A stretch of DNA of 64,000 nt from Dryocosmus kuriphilus (taxonomy: Eukaryota; Arthropoda; Insecta; Hymenoptera; Cynipidae), in assembly GCA_038277395.1 (NCBI GenBank), contig CM076194.1:185350788-185414787 (forward strand), read 5' to 3'. Shown here one piece after another: positions 1-14,676 of the stretch. A program made the translations under genes and the position numbers. The first letter of the stretch is position 1; every line of letters starts with the position of its first letter. A model generated the notes under the pieces. It made no database searches and was not told where the DNA came from. It saw only the letters and a program-made list of their open reading frames with translations.

Positions 1-3000
1 CCAAGACACATCAGTAAAATGTTCTTCTTACAAAAATTGAGATACGTATACTTATTTATATTTTAAAACTACTGACTAATATTGTGAAAATAAGGATTTC
101 ATTAATTTTTAACGGATTTCATAATGAATGTACGTACTATATGTTTTTGCAAAAAAAAAAAAAAATTTCGATGAGACTTGACTTTCAAATGTTATTTATT
201 ATTTCATATTATTTATTTTAGAATATAAAACCTGAAGCAGGCACGAAAGGGTGCCGAAACGTCGTGCTGTACTCATAATTATAATAAAGATCCTATGACC
301 AATGAATATTAACTCGAAATTATTTAATTTCCAAGTTAGATCACTTTAATTTATGACGATCGATAAAACACTTCTTCTTGATGGTAAACCTTCAACTATA
401 CTTTTTGAATTTATGGTCGATAAGGTACTGGTAAAATATGGGATTTTTTGAATACATCAACAGAAAATATGGCCTGGGACCACGGCGAGATTAAGGTGAG
501 TGGACATCAACCCAAAGAAAACTGATTCATCTTAAAGAAAAAGGATCTTCCTTATTAGATGTAGGAAAAGTTCCATAATTCCAGCACACATTGAAAATTC
601 CACGAAACATTTTTATATTAACAACACTCATTACAATGTACATAGAAAATTAGAGTCAGCAATATCTCATTTTCAAAAACAAATTTTAAACACTGAAATT
701 AAAAATTTAAAAATTTAGTTTACTTCATTAACCATTTAGGAAACTTTTCACAATATTTAAAACATCGTTTATGCAGAAATATCAAAGAACAATCTATAAA
801 TAACTTTTTTGCTTCACAAGAATTATTTCTAGAGAAAATAAAATTCAAAACTAGAACTGAATTTATACAGAAATTTGAATTCAGAAAAAATAAGGTCATT
901 CAATAAAATTATGAAAGTAAAATATTCATTGACATTTTAGTTCTGAATTCAAAATTTAATTGTATCTAAATGTATATGTAAACAATCGACTATTTCAATT
1001 CAGTGTCAGTTTATGCCTCGAGGTCGTCAGACCAAGACACATCAGTAAAATGTTCTTCTTACAAAAATTGAGATACGTATACTTATTTATATTTTAAACT
1101 ACTGACTAATATTGTGAAAATAAGGATTTCATTAATTTTTAACGGATTTCATAATGAATGTACGTACTATATGTTTTTGCAAAAAAAAAAAAATTTTCGA
1201 TGAGACTTAACTTTCAAATGTTATTTATTATTTCATATTATTTATTTTAGAATATAAAACCTGAAGCAGGCACGAAAGGGTGCCGAAACGTCGTGCTGTA
1301 CTCATAATTATAATAAAGATCCTATGACCAATGAATATTAACTTGAAATTATTTAATTTCAAGGTTAGATCACTTTAATTTATGACGATCGATAAAACAC
1401 TTCTTGTTGTTGGTAAACCTTCAACTATACTTTTTGAATTTATGTTCGACAAGGTACTGGTAAAATATGGGATTTTTTGAATACATCAAAGGAAAATTTG
1501 GCCTGGGCCAAGGCGAGATATAGGTGAGTGGACATCAACCCAAAGAAAACTGATTCGTCTTAAAGAACAAAGGACCTTCCTTATTAGATGTAGGAGAAGT
1601 TCCATAATTCCAGCACACATTGAAAGTTCCACGAAACATTTTTATATTAACAACGCTCATTACAATGTACATAGAAAATTAGAGTCAGCAATATCTCATT
1701 TTCAAAAACAAAATTTTAAACTCTGAAATTAAAAATTTTAAAATTTAATTTACTGGATTAACCATTTAGGAAACTTTTCACAATACTTAAAACATCGTTT
1801 CTATAGAAATATCAAAGAACAATCTATAAATAATTTTTTTGCTTCACAAGAATTAATTCTAGAGAAAATAAAATTCAAAACTAGAACTGAATTTATACAG
1901 AAATTTGAATTCAGAAAAAATAAGATCATTCAACAAAATTATGAATGTAAAATATTAATTGACATTTTAATTCTGAATTCAAATTTTAATTGTATCTTAA
2001 TGTATATGTAAACAATCGACTATTTCAATTCAGTATCAGTTTATACCTCGAGGTCGTCAGACCAAACACATCAGTAAAATGTTCTTCTTACAAAAATTGA
2101 GATACATATACTTATTATATTTTAAACTACTGACTAAACTTGTAAAAATAAGGATTTAATTAATTTTTCACGGATTTCATAATGAATGTTAGTACTATGT
2201 TTTTGAAAAAAATTTTTCGATTAGACTTGACTTTCAACTGTTATTTATTATTTCATATTATTTGTTTAGAATATAAAACCTGAAGAAGGCACAAAAGGGT
2301 GCCGAAACGTCGTGTTGTAATCATATTTATAATAATGATCGTATGACCAATGAATATTAACTTGAAATTATTTAATTTCAAGGTTAGATTAATTTAATTT
2401 ATGACGATCGATAAAACACTTCTTGTCTTGTTGGTAAACCTTCAACTATACTTTTTGAATTTATGGTCGATAAGGTACTGGTAAAATATGGGATTTTTTG
2501 AATACATCAAAGGAAAATATGGCCTGGGACCAAGGCGAGATATAGGTGAGTGGACATCAACCCAAAGAAAACTGATTCGTCTTAAAGAACAAAGGACCTT
2601 CCTTATTAGATGTCCGAGAAGTTCCATAATTCCAGCACACATTGAAAGTTCCACGAAACATTTTTATATTAACACGCTCATTACAATGTACATAGAAAAT
2701 TAGAGTCAGCAATATCTCATTTTCAAAAACAAATTTTTAAACTCTGAAATTAAAAATTTAAAAATTTAGTTTACTTGATTAACCATTTAGGAAACATTTT
2801 CACAAAATTTAAAACATCGTTTATATAGAAATATCAAAGAACAATCTATAAATAATTTTTTTGCTTCACAAGAATTAATTCTAGAGAAAAGAAAATTCAA
2901 AACTAGAACTGAATTTATACAGAAATTTGAATTCAGAAAAAATAAGACAATTCAACAAATTATGAAAGTAAAATATTAATTGACATTTTAATTCTGAATT

Positions 3001-3292
3001 CAAATTTTAATTGCATCTTAATGTATATGTAAACAATCGACTATTTCAATTCAGTATCAGTTTATACCTCGAGGTCGTCAGACCAAAACACATCAGTAAA
3101 ATGTTCTTCTTACAAAAATTGAGATACATATACTTATTTATATTTTAAACTACTGAATGAGCTTGTAAAAAGAAGGATTTAATTAATTTTTTAACGGATT
3201 TCATAATGAATGTAAGTACTATGTTTTTGAAAAAAATTTTTCGATTAGACTTGACTTTCAGATGTTATTTATTATTTCATATTATTTGTTTA

Positions 3293-3346
3293 GGATATAA
3301 AACCTGAAGAAGGCACAAAAGGGTGCCGAAACGTCGTGTTGTAATC
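3293..3346 (+). ncRNA. Hammerhead-ribozyme-like motif (representative unit)
   Basis: Seen directly: CTGAAGA at 3304, an extra A, then a perfect 5-bp stem GGCAC/GTGCC closed by AAAAGG, then GAAAC and GTC ending at 3335. The order matches a type I hammerhead: CUGANGA, stem II, GAAA, stem III, UH cleavage site. Flanks GGATATAAAAC (3293-3303) and GTGTTGTAATC (3336-3346) can form stem I with 9 of 11 pairs, counting wobbles. Stem III would be only AC/GU with no loop, so a single copy could not close it; ACGU is self-complementary, so two units could pair as a double hammerhead. The extra nucleotide before stem II departs from the canonical core, and some units lack key bases. Hammerhead motifs are known from PLE terminal repeats. 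Self-cleavage here is inference. Confidence 0.5.
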
Positions 3347-6300
3347 ATAATTATAATAATGATCGTATGACCAATGAATATTAACTTGAAATTATTTAAT
3401 TTCAAGGTTAGATCACTTTAATTTATGACGATCGATAAAACACTTCTTGTTGTTGGTAAACCTTCAACTATACTTTTTGAATTTATGTTCGATAAGGTAC
3501 TGGTAAAATATGGGATTTTTTGAATACATCAAAGGAAAATTTGGCCTGGGCCCAAGGCGAGATATAGGTGAGTGGACATCAACCCAAAGAAAACTGATTC
3601 GTCTTAAAGAACAAAGGACCTTCCTTATTAGATGTAGGAGAAGTTCATAATTCCAGCACACATTGAAAATTCCACGAAACATTTTTATATTAACAACACT
3701 CATTACAATATACATAGAAAATTAGAGTCAGCAATATCTCATTTTCAAAAACAAATTTTAAACTCTGAAATTAAAAATTTAAAAATTTAGTTTACTTCAT
3801 TAACCATTTAGGAAACTTTTCACAATATTTAAAACATCGTTTATGCAGAAATATCAAAGAGCAATCTATAAATAATTTTTTTTGCTTCACAGGAATTAAT
3901 TCTAGAGAAAAGAAAATTCAAAACTAGAACTGAATTTATACAGAAATTTGAATTCAGAAAAAATAAGACAATTCAACACAATTATGAAAGTAAAATATTA
4001 ATTGACATTCTAATTCTGAACTCAAATTTTAATTGTATCTTAATGTATATGTAAACAATCGACTATTTCAATTCAGTATCAGTTTATACCTCGAGGTCGT
4101 CAGACCAAAACACATCAGTAAAATGTTCTTCTTACAAAAATTGAGATACATATACTTATTTATATTTTAAACTACTGACTGAGCTTGTAAAAAGAAGGAT
4201 TTAATTAATTTTTCACGGATTTCATAATGAATGTAAGTACTATGTTTTTGAAAAAAATTTTTCGATTAGACTTGACTTTCAGATGTTATTATTTATTATT
4301 TCATATTATTTGTTTAGGATATAAAACCTGAAGAAGGCACAAAAGGGTGCCGAAACGTCGTGTTGTAATCATAATTATAATAAGATCAAATGACCAATGA
4401 ATATTAACTTGAAATTATTTAATTTCAAAGTTAGATTACTTTAATTTATGACGATCGATAAAACACTTCTTGTTGTTGGTAAACCTTCAACTATACTTTT
4501 TGAATTTATGTTCGATGAAGGTACTGGTAAAATATGGGATTTTTTGAATACATCAAAGGAAAATTTGGCCTGGGACCAAGGCGAGATATAGGTGAGTGGA
4601 CATCAACCCAAAGAAAACTGATTCGTCTTAAAGAACAAAGGACCTTCCTTATTAGATGTAGGAGAAGTTCCATAATTCCAGCACACATTGAAAATTCCGC
4701 GAAACATTTTTATATTAACAACACGCTCATTACAATGTACATAGAAAATTAGAGTCAGCAATATCTCATTTTCAAAAACAAATTTTAAAACTGAAATTAA
4801 AAATTTAAAAATTTAGTTTACTTTGATTAACCATTTAGGAAACTTTTCACAATATTTAAAACATCGTTTATATAGAAATATCAAAGAACAATCCATAAAT
4901 AATTTTTTTGCTTCACAAGAATTAATTCTAGAGAAAATAAAATTCAAACTAGAACAAAATTTATACAGAAATTTGAATTCAGAAAAAATAAGACAATTCA
5001 ACACAATTATGAAGTAAAATATTAATTGACATTCTAATTCTGAACTCAAATTTTAATTGTATCTTAATGTATATGTAAACAATCGACTATTTCAATTCAG
5101 TATCAGTTTATACCTCGAGGTTGTCAGACCAAAACACATCAGTAAAATGTTCTTCTTACAAAAATTGAGATACATATACTTATTTATATTTTAAACTACT
5201 GACTGAGCTTGTAAAAAGAAGGATTTAATTAATTTTTCACGGATTTCATAATGAATGTAAGTACTATGTTTTTGAAAAAATTTTTCGATTAGACTTGACT
5301 TTCAGATGTTATTTATTATTTCATATTATTTGTTTAGGATATAAAACCTGAAGAAGGCACAAAAGGGTGCCGAAACGTCGAATTGTAATCATAATTTATA
5401 ATAATGATCATATGACCAATGAATATTAACTTGAAATTATTTAATTTCAAAGTTAGGTTACTTTAATTTATGACGATCGATAAAATACTTCTTGTTGTTG
5501 GTAAACCTTCAACTATACTTTTTGAATTTATGGTCGATGAGGTACTGGTAAAATATGGGATTTTTTGAACACATCAAAGGAAAATATGGCCTGGGACCAA
5601 GGCGAGATATAGGTGAGTGGACATCAACCCAAAGAAAACTGATTCGTCTTAAAGAACAAAGGACCTTCCTTATTAGATGTAGGAAAAGTTCCATAATTCC
5701 AGCACACATTGAAAATTCCACGAAACATTTTTATATTAAGAACGCTCATTCCAATGTACATAGAAAATTAGAGTCAGCAATATCTCATTTTCAAAAAACA
5801 AATTTTAAACTCTGAAATTAAAAATTTAAAAATTTAGTTTACTTGATTAACCATTTAGGAAAAATTTCACAAAATTTAAAACATCGTTTATATAGAAATA
5901 TCAAAGAACAATCTATAAATAATTTTTTTGCTTCACAGGAATTAATTCTAGAGAAAAGAAAATTCAAAACTAGAACTGAATTTATACAGAAATTTGAATT
6001 CAGAAAAAATAAGACAATTCAACACAATTATGAAAGTAAAATATTAATTGACATTCTAATTCTGAACTCAAATTTTAATTGTATCTTAATGTATATGTAA
6101 ACAATCGACTATTTCAATTCAGTATCAGTTTATACCTCGAGGTCGTCAGACCAAAACACATCAGTAAAATGTTCTTCTTACAAAAATTGAGATACATATA
6201 CTTATTTATATTTTAAACTACTGACTGAGCTTGTAAAAAGAAGGATTTAATTAATTTTTCACGGATTTCATAATGAATGTAAGTACTATGTTTTTGAAAA

Positions 6301-7883
6301 AATTTTTCGATTAGACTTGACTTTCAGATGTTATTTATTATTTCATATTATTTGTTAGGATATAAAACCTGAAGAAGGCACAAAAGGGTGCCGAAACGTC
6401 GAATTGTAATCATAATTATAATAATGATCGTATGACCAATGAATATTAACTTGAAATTATTTAATTTCAAAGTTAGATTACTTTAATTTATGACGATCGA
6501 TAAAACACTTCTTGTTGTTGGTAAACCTTCAACTATACTTTTTGAATTTATGGTCGATGAAGGTACTGGTAAAATATGGGATTTTTTGAACACATCAAAG
6601 GAAAATATGGCCTGGGACCAAGGTGAGATATAGGTGAGTGGACATCAACCCAAAGAAAACTGATTCGTCTTAAAGAACAAAGGACCTTCCTTATTACATG
6701 TAGGAAAAGTTCCATAATTCCAGCACACATTGAAAATTCCACGAAACATTTTTATATTAAGAACGCTCATTCCAATGTACATAGAAAATTAGAGTCAGCA
6801 ATATCTCATTTTCAAAAACAAATTTTAAACTCTGGAATTAAAAAATTTAAAAATTTAGTTTACTTGATTAACCATTTAGGAAAAATTTCACAAAATTTAA
6901 AACATCGTTTATATAGAAATATCAAAGAACAATCTATAAATAATTTTTTTGCTTCACAGGAATTAATTCTAGAGAAAAGAAAATTCAAAACTAGAACTGA
7001 ATTTATACAGAAATTTGAATTCAGAAAAAATAAGACAATTCAACACAATTATGAAAGTAAAATATTAATTGACATTCTAATTCTGAACTCAAATTTTAAT
7101 TGTATCTTAATGTATATGTAAACAATCGACTATTTCAATTCAGTATCAGTTTATACCTCGAGGTCGTCAGACCAAAACACATCAGTAAAAATGTTCTTCT
7201 TACAAAAATTGAGATACATATACTTATTTATATTTTAAACTACTGACTGAGCTTGTAAAAAGAAGGATTTAATTAATTTTTCACGGATTTCATAATGAAT
7301 GTAAGTACCATGTTTTTGAAAAAATTTTTCGATTAGACTTGACTTTCAGATGTTATTTATTATTTCATATTATTTGTTTAGGATATAATACCTGAAGAAG
7401 GCACAAAAGGGTGCCGAAACGTCGAATTGTAATCATAGTTATAATACAGATCATATGACCAATGAATATTAACTTGAAATTATTTAATTTCAAAGTTAGG
7501 TTACTTTAATTTATGACGATCGATAAAATACTTCTTGTTGTTGGTAAACCTTCAACTATACTTTTTGAATTTATGGTCGATGAGGTACTGGTAAAATATG
7601 GGATTTTTTGAACACATCAAAGGAAAATATGGCCTGGGACCAAGGTGAGATATAGGTGAGTGGACATCAACCCAAAGAAAACTGATTCGTCTTCAAGAAC
7701 AAAGGACCTTCCTTATTACATGTAGGAAAAGTTCCATAATTCCAGCACACATTGAAAATTCCACGAAACATTTTTATACTAACAACGCTGATTACATGTG
7801 CATAGAAAATTAGAGTCAGCAATATCTCATTTTCAAAAACAAATTTTAAACTCTGAAATTAAAAATTTAAAAATTTAGTTTAT

Positions 7884-8231
7884 TTGATTAACCATTTAGG
7901 AAACTTTTCACAATATTTAAAACGTCGTTTATATAGAAATATCAAAGAACAATCCATAAATAATTTTTTTGCATCACAAGAAGTAATTCTAGAGAAAATA
8001 AAATTCAGAACTAGAACAAAATTTATACACAAATTTGAATTCAGAAAAAATAAGATCATTCAACAAAATTATGAAAGTAAAATATTAATTGACATTTTAA
8101 TTCTGAATTCAAATCTTAATTGTATCTTAATGTATATGAAAACAATCGACTATTTCAATTCAGTGTCAGTTTATGCCTCGAGGTCGTCAGACCAAGACAC
8201 ATCAGTAAAACGTTCTTCTTACAAAAATTGA
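7884..8231 (+). pseudogene. PLE-like second-half fragment with extended 3' frame (115 codons)
   Basis: The second half of the unit frame begins at INHLGNFSQYLKRRLYRN and passes the usual stop, because TATATGTAAAC has become TATATGAAAAC. It adds about 30 codons (TIDYFNSVSVYASRSSDQD and on) across the normally non-coding junction. The duplicate at 52220-52567 gives the same 115-residue translation, and the unit at 57331-57678 has a similar extension by another change (GTGTACACAATCG). The extension crosses the CTCGAGGTCGTCAGACC box conserved in all units. Nothing suggests that the extension is selected as protein. Confidence 0.4.
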
Positions 8232-11200
8232 GATACATATACTTATTTATATTTTAAACTACTGACTGAGCTTGTAAAAAGAAGGATTTAATTAATTTTT
8301 CACGGATTTCGTAATGAATGTAAGTACTATGTTTTTGAAAAAATTTTTCGATTAGACTTGACTTTCAGATGTTATTTATTATTTCATATTATTTGTTTAG
8401 GATATAAAACCTGAAGAAGGCACAAAAGGGTGCCGAAAAGTCGTGTTGTAATCATAATTATAATAATGATCGTATGACCAATGAATATTAACTTGAAATT
8501 ATTTAATTTCAAGGTTAGATCACTTTAATTTATGACGATCGATAAAACACTTCTTGTTGTTGGTAAACCTTCAACTATACTTTTTGAATTTATGGTCGAT
8601 GAGGTACTGGTAAAATATGGGATTTTTTGAATACATCAAAGGAAAATATGGCCTGGGCCAAGGCGAGATATAGGTGAGTGGACATCAACCCAAAGAAAAC
8701 TGATTCGTCTTAAAGAACAAAGGACCTTCCTTATTAGATGTAGGAAAAGTTCCATAATTCCAGCACACATTGAAAATTCCACGAAACATTTTTATATTAA
8801 GAACGCTCATTCCAATGTACATAGAAAATTAGAGTCAGCAATATCTCATTTTCAAAAACAAATTTTAAACTCTGGAATTAAAAATTTAAAAATTTAGTTT
8901 ATTTGATTAACCATTTAGGAAACTTTTCACAATATTTAAAACATCGTTTATATAGAAATATCAAAGAACAATCCATAAATAATTTTTTTTGCAGCACAAG
9001 AAGTAATTCTAGAGAAAATAAAATTCAGAACTAGAACAAAATTTATACAGAAATTTGAATTCAGAAAAAATAAGACAATTCAACACAATTATGAAAGTAA
9101 AATATTAATTGACATTCTAATTCTGAACTCAAATTTTAATTGTATCTTAATGTATATGTAAACAATCGACTATTTCAATTCAGTATCAGTTTATACCTCG
9201 AGGTCGTCAGACCAAAACACATCAGTAAAATGTTCTTCTTACAAAAATTGAGATACATATACTTATTTATATTTTAAACTACTGACTGAGCTTGTAAAAA
9301 GAAGGATTTAATTAATTTTTCACGGATTTCATAATGAATGTAAGTACTACGTTTTTGAAAAAATTTTTCGATCAGACTTGACTTTCAGATGTTATTTATT
9401 ATTTCATATTATTTGTTTAGGATATAAAACCTGAAGAAGGCACAAAAGGGTGCCGAAACGTCGAATTGTAATCATAGTTATAATACAGATCATATGACCA
9501 ATGAATATTAACTTGAAATTATTTAATTTCAAAGTTAGGTTACTTTAATTTATGACGATCGATAAAATACTTCTTGTTGTTAGTAAACCTTCAACTATAC
9601 TTTTTGAATTTATGGTCGATGACGTACTGGTAAAATATGGGATTTTTTGAACACATCAAAGGAAAATATGGCCTGGGACCAAGGCGAGATATAGGTGAGT
9701 GGACATCAGCCCAAAGAAAACTGATTCGTCTTAAAGAACAAAGGACCTTCCTTATTACATGTAGGAAAAGTTCCATAATTCCAGCACACATTGAAAATTC
9801 CACGAAACATTTTTATATTAACAACGCTCATTACAATGTGCATAGAAAATTAGAGTCAACAATATCTCATTTTCAAAAACAAATTTTAAACTCTGAAATT
9901 AAAAATTTAAAAATTTAGTTTACTTGATTTACCATTTAGGAAACATTTCACAAAATCTAAAACATCGTTTATATAGAAATATCAAAGAACAATCTATAAA
10001 TAATTTTTTTGCTTCACAGGAATTAATTCTAGAGAAAATAAAATTCAAAACTAGAACTGAATTTATACAGAAATTTGAATTCAGAAAAAATAAGACAATT
10101 CAACACAATTATGAAAGTAAAATATTAATTGACATTCTAATTCAGAATTCAAATTTTAATTGTATCTAAATGTATATGTAAACAATCGACTATTTCAATT
10201 CAGTAGCAGTTTATACCTCGAGGTCGTCAGACCAAGGCACACATCAGTAAAATGTTTTTCTTACAAAAATTGAGATACATATACTTATTTATATCTCAAA
10301 CCACTGACTAAGCTTGTAAAAATAAGGATTTAATTAATTTTTAACGGATTTCATAATGAATGTAAGTACTATGTTTTTGAAAAAAATTTTCGATTAGACT
10401 TGACTTTCAGATGTTATTTATTATTTCATATTATTTGTTTAGGATATAAAACCTGAAGAAGGCACAAAAGGGTGCCGAAACGTCGAATTGTAATCATAGT
10501 TATAATACAGATCATATGACCAATGAATGTTAACTTGAAATTATTTAATTTCAAAGTTAGGTTACTTTAATTTATGACGATCGATAAAACACTTCTTGTT
10601 GTTGGTAAACCTTCAACTATACTTTTTGAATTTATGGTCGATGAGGTACTGGTAAAATATGGGATTTTTTGAACACATCAAAGGAAAATATGGCCTGGGA
10701 CCAAGGCGAGATATAGGTGAGTGGACATCAACCCAAAGAAAACTGATTCGTCTTAAAGAACAAAGGACCTTCCTTATTACATGTAGGAAAAGTTCCGTAA
10801 TTCCAGCACACATTGAAAATTCCACAAACATTTTTATATTAACAACGCTCATTACAATGTGCATAGAAAATTAGAGTCAGCAATATCTCATTTTCAAAAA
10901 CAAATTTTAAACTCTGAAATTAAAAATTTAAAAATTTAGTTTATTTGATTAACCATTTAGGAAACTTTTCACAATATTTAAAACATCGTTTATATAGAAA
11001 TATCAAAGAACAATCCATAAATAATTTTTTTGCATCACAAGAAGTAATTCTAGAGAAAATAAAATTCAAAGCTAGAACTGAATTTATGCAGAAATTTGTA
11101 TTCAGAAAAAATAAGATCATTCAACAAAATTATGAATGTAAAATATTAATTGACATTTTAATTCTGAATTCAAATTTTAATTGTATCTTAATGTATATGT

Positions 11201-14200
11201 AAACAATCGACTATTTCAATTCAGTATCAGTTTATACCTCGAGGTCGTCAGACCAAGACACATCAGTAAAATGTTCTTCTTACACAAAATTGAGATACAT
11301 ATACTTATTTATATTTTAAACTACTGACTAACCTTGTAAAAATAAGGATTTAATTAATTTTTAACGGATTTCATAATGAATGTTAGTACTATGTTTTTGA
11401 AAAAATTTTTCGATTAGACCTTACTTTCAAATGTTATTTATTATTTCATATTATTTATTTTAGAACATAAAACCTGAAGGAGGCACAAAAGGGTGCCGAA
11501 ACGTCGTGTTGTAATCATAATTTTAAATAAGGATCGTATGACCAATGAATACTAACTTGAAGTTATTTAATTTGAAAGTTAGATTACTTTAATTTATGAC
11601 AATCGATAAAATACTTCTTGTTGTTGGTAAACTTCAACTATACTTTTGAAATTTATGGTCGACAAGGTACTGGTAAAATATGGGATTTTTTGAATACATC
11701 AAAGGGAAATATGGCCTGGAAACAAGGCTAGATATAGGTGAGTGGACATCAACCGAAAGAAAACTGACTCGTCTTAAAGAACAAATGACCTTCCTTATTA
11801 GATGTAGGAGAAGTTCCATAATTCCAGCACACATTGAAAATTCCACAAACATTTTTATATTAACAACGCTCATTACAATGTGCATAGAAAATTAGAGTCA
11901 GCAATATCTCATTTTCAAAAACAAATTTTAAACTACGAAATTAAAAATTTAAAAATTTAGTTTACTTGATTTACCACTTAGGAAACTTTTCACAATATTT
12001 AAAACATCGTTTATATAGAAATATCAAAGAACAGTCTACAAAAAATTTTTTTGCTTCCCAAGAATTAATTCTAGGGAAAATAAAACTCAAAACTAGAACT
12101 GAATTTATACAGAAATTTGAATTCAGAAAAAATAAGACCATTCAACAAAATTATGAAATTAAAACATTAATTGACATTTTAATTCAGAATTCAAATTTTA
12201 ATTGTATCTAAATGTATATGTAAACAATCGACTATTTCAATTCAGTAGCAGTTTATACGTCGAGGTCGTCAGACCAAGGCACATCAGTAAAATGTTCTTC
12301 TTACAAAAATTGAGATACATATACTTATTTATATTTTTCAACTACTGACTAAGCTTGTAAAAATAAGGATTTAATTAATTTTTAACGGATTTCATAATGA
12401 ATGTAAGTACTATGTTTTTGAAAAAAAAAAATTTTCGATTAGACTTGACTTTCAAATGTTATTTATTATTTCATATTATTTATTTTATGAATTTAAAACC
12501 TGAAGAAGGCACAAAAGGGTGCCGAAACGTCGTGTTGTAATCATAATTATAATAATGATCGTATGACCAATGAATATTAACTTGAAATTATTTAATTTCA
12601 AGGTTAGATTAATTTAATTTATGACGATCGATAAAACACTTCTTGGTCTTGTTGTAAACCTTCAACTATACTTTTTGAATTTATGGTCGATAAGGTACTG
12701 GTAAAATATGGGATTTTTTGAATACATCAAAGGAAAAATATGGCCTGGGACCAAGGCGAGATATAGGTGAGTGGACATCATCCTAAAGAAAACTGATTCG
12801 TCTTAAAGAACAAAGGACCTTCCTTATTAGATGTCCGAGAAGGTCCATAATTCCAGCACACATTGAAAATTCCACGAAACATTTTAATATTAACAACGCT
12901 CATTACAATGTACATAGAAAATTAGAGTCAGCAATATTTCATTTTCAAAAACAAATTTTAGGCTCTGAAATTAAAAATTTTAAAAATTTAGTTTACTTGA
13001 TTGACCATTTAGGAAACTTTTCGCAATATTCAAAACAGCGTTTATATCGAAATATTAAAGAACAATCTATAAATAATTTTTTTGCTTCACAAGAATTAAT
13101 TGCAGAGAAAATAAAATTCAAAACTCGAACTGAATTTATACAGAAATTTGAATTCAGAAAAAATAAGATCATTAAACAAAATTATGAGAATAAAATATTA
13201 ATTGATATTTTAATTCTGAATTCAAATTTTAATGTATCTTAATGTATGTGTACACAATCGACTATTTCAATTCAGTATCAGCTTATACCTCGAGGTCGCC
13301 AGACCAAGACACATCAGTAAAATGTTCTTCTTACAAAAATTGAGATACATATACTTATTTATATTTTAAACTACTGACTGAGCTTGTAAAAATAAGGATT
13401 TAATTAATTTTTTTCGGATTTCATAATGAATGTAAGTACTATGTTTTTGAAAAAAAAAAATTTTGGATTAGACTTGACTTTCAAATGTTATTTATTATTT
13501 CATATTATTTATTTTAGAATATAAAACCTGAATAAGGCACAAAAGGGAGCCGAAACGTCGAATTGTAATCATAATTATAATAAAGATCATATGACCAATG
13601 AATATTAACTTGAAATTATTTAATTTCATAGTTAGGTTACTTTAATTTATGACGATCGATAAAACACTTCTTGTTGTTGGTAAACCTTCAACTATACTTT
13701 TTGAATTTATGGTCGATAAGGTACTGGTAAAATATGGGATTTTTTGAATACATCAAAGGAAAATATGGCCTGGGACCAAGGCGAGATATAGGTGAGTGGA
13801 CATCAACCCATAGAAAACTGATTCGTCTTAAAGAACAAAGGACCTTCCTTATTACATGTAGGAAAAGTTCCATAATTCCAGCACACATTGAAAATTCCAC
13901 GAAACATTTTTATATTAACAATGCTCATTACAATGTACATAGAAAATTAGGGTCAGCAATATCTCTTTTTCAAAAACAAATTTTAGGCTCTGAAATTAAA
14001 AATTTAATAATTTAGTTTACTTGATTAACCATTTAGGAAACTTTTCGCAATATTTAAAACATCGTTTATATAGAAATATCAAAGAACAATCCATAAATAA
14101 TTTTTTTTGCATCACAAGAAGTAATGCTGGAGAAAATAAAAGTCAAAACTAGAACTGAATTTATGCAGAAATTTGAATTCAGAAAAAACAAGATCATTCA

Positions 14201-14676
14201 ACAAAATTATGAAAGTAAAATATTAATTGACATTTTAATTCTGAAATCAAATTTTAACTGTATCTTAATGTATATGTAACCAATCGACTATTTCAATTCA
14301 GTATCAGTTTAGACCTCGAGGTCGTCAGACCAGGACACATCAGTAAATGTTCTTCTTACACAAAATTGAGATACATATACTTATTTATATTTTAAACTAC
14401 TGACTAAGCTTGTAAAAATAAGGATTTAATTAATTTTTAACGGATTTCATAATGAATGTAAGTACTATGATTTTGGAAAATTTTTCGATTAGACTTGACT
14501 TTCAAATGTTATTTATTATTTTCATATTATTGATTTTAGAATATAAAAACCTGAAGAAGGCACAAAAGGGTGCCGAAACGTCATGTTGTAATCATAATTA
14601 TAATAAAGATCGTCCTGTATGACCAATGAATATTAACTTGAAATTATTTAATTTCAAAGTTATATTACTTTAATTT

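Noticed and set aside
9591..9803. Recurrent minus-strand frames of about 70 codons in each unit (type MEFSMCAGIMELFLHVIRK)
   Set aside because: They lie exactly opposite the PLE-like first half, vary with it and have no independent features. They are antisense shadows multiplied by the tandem array.
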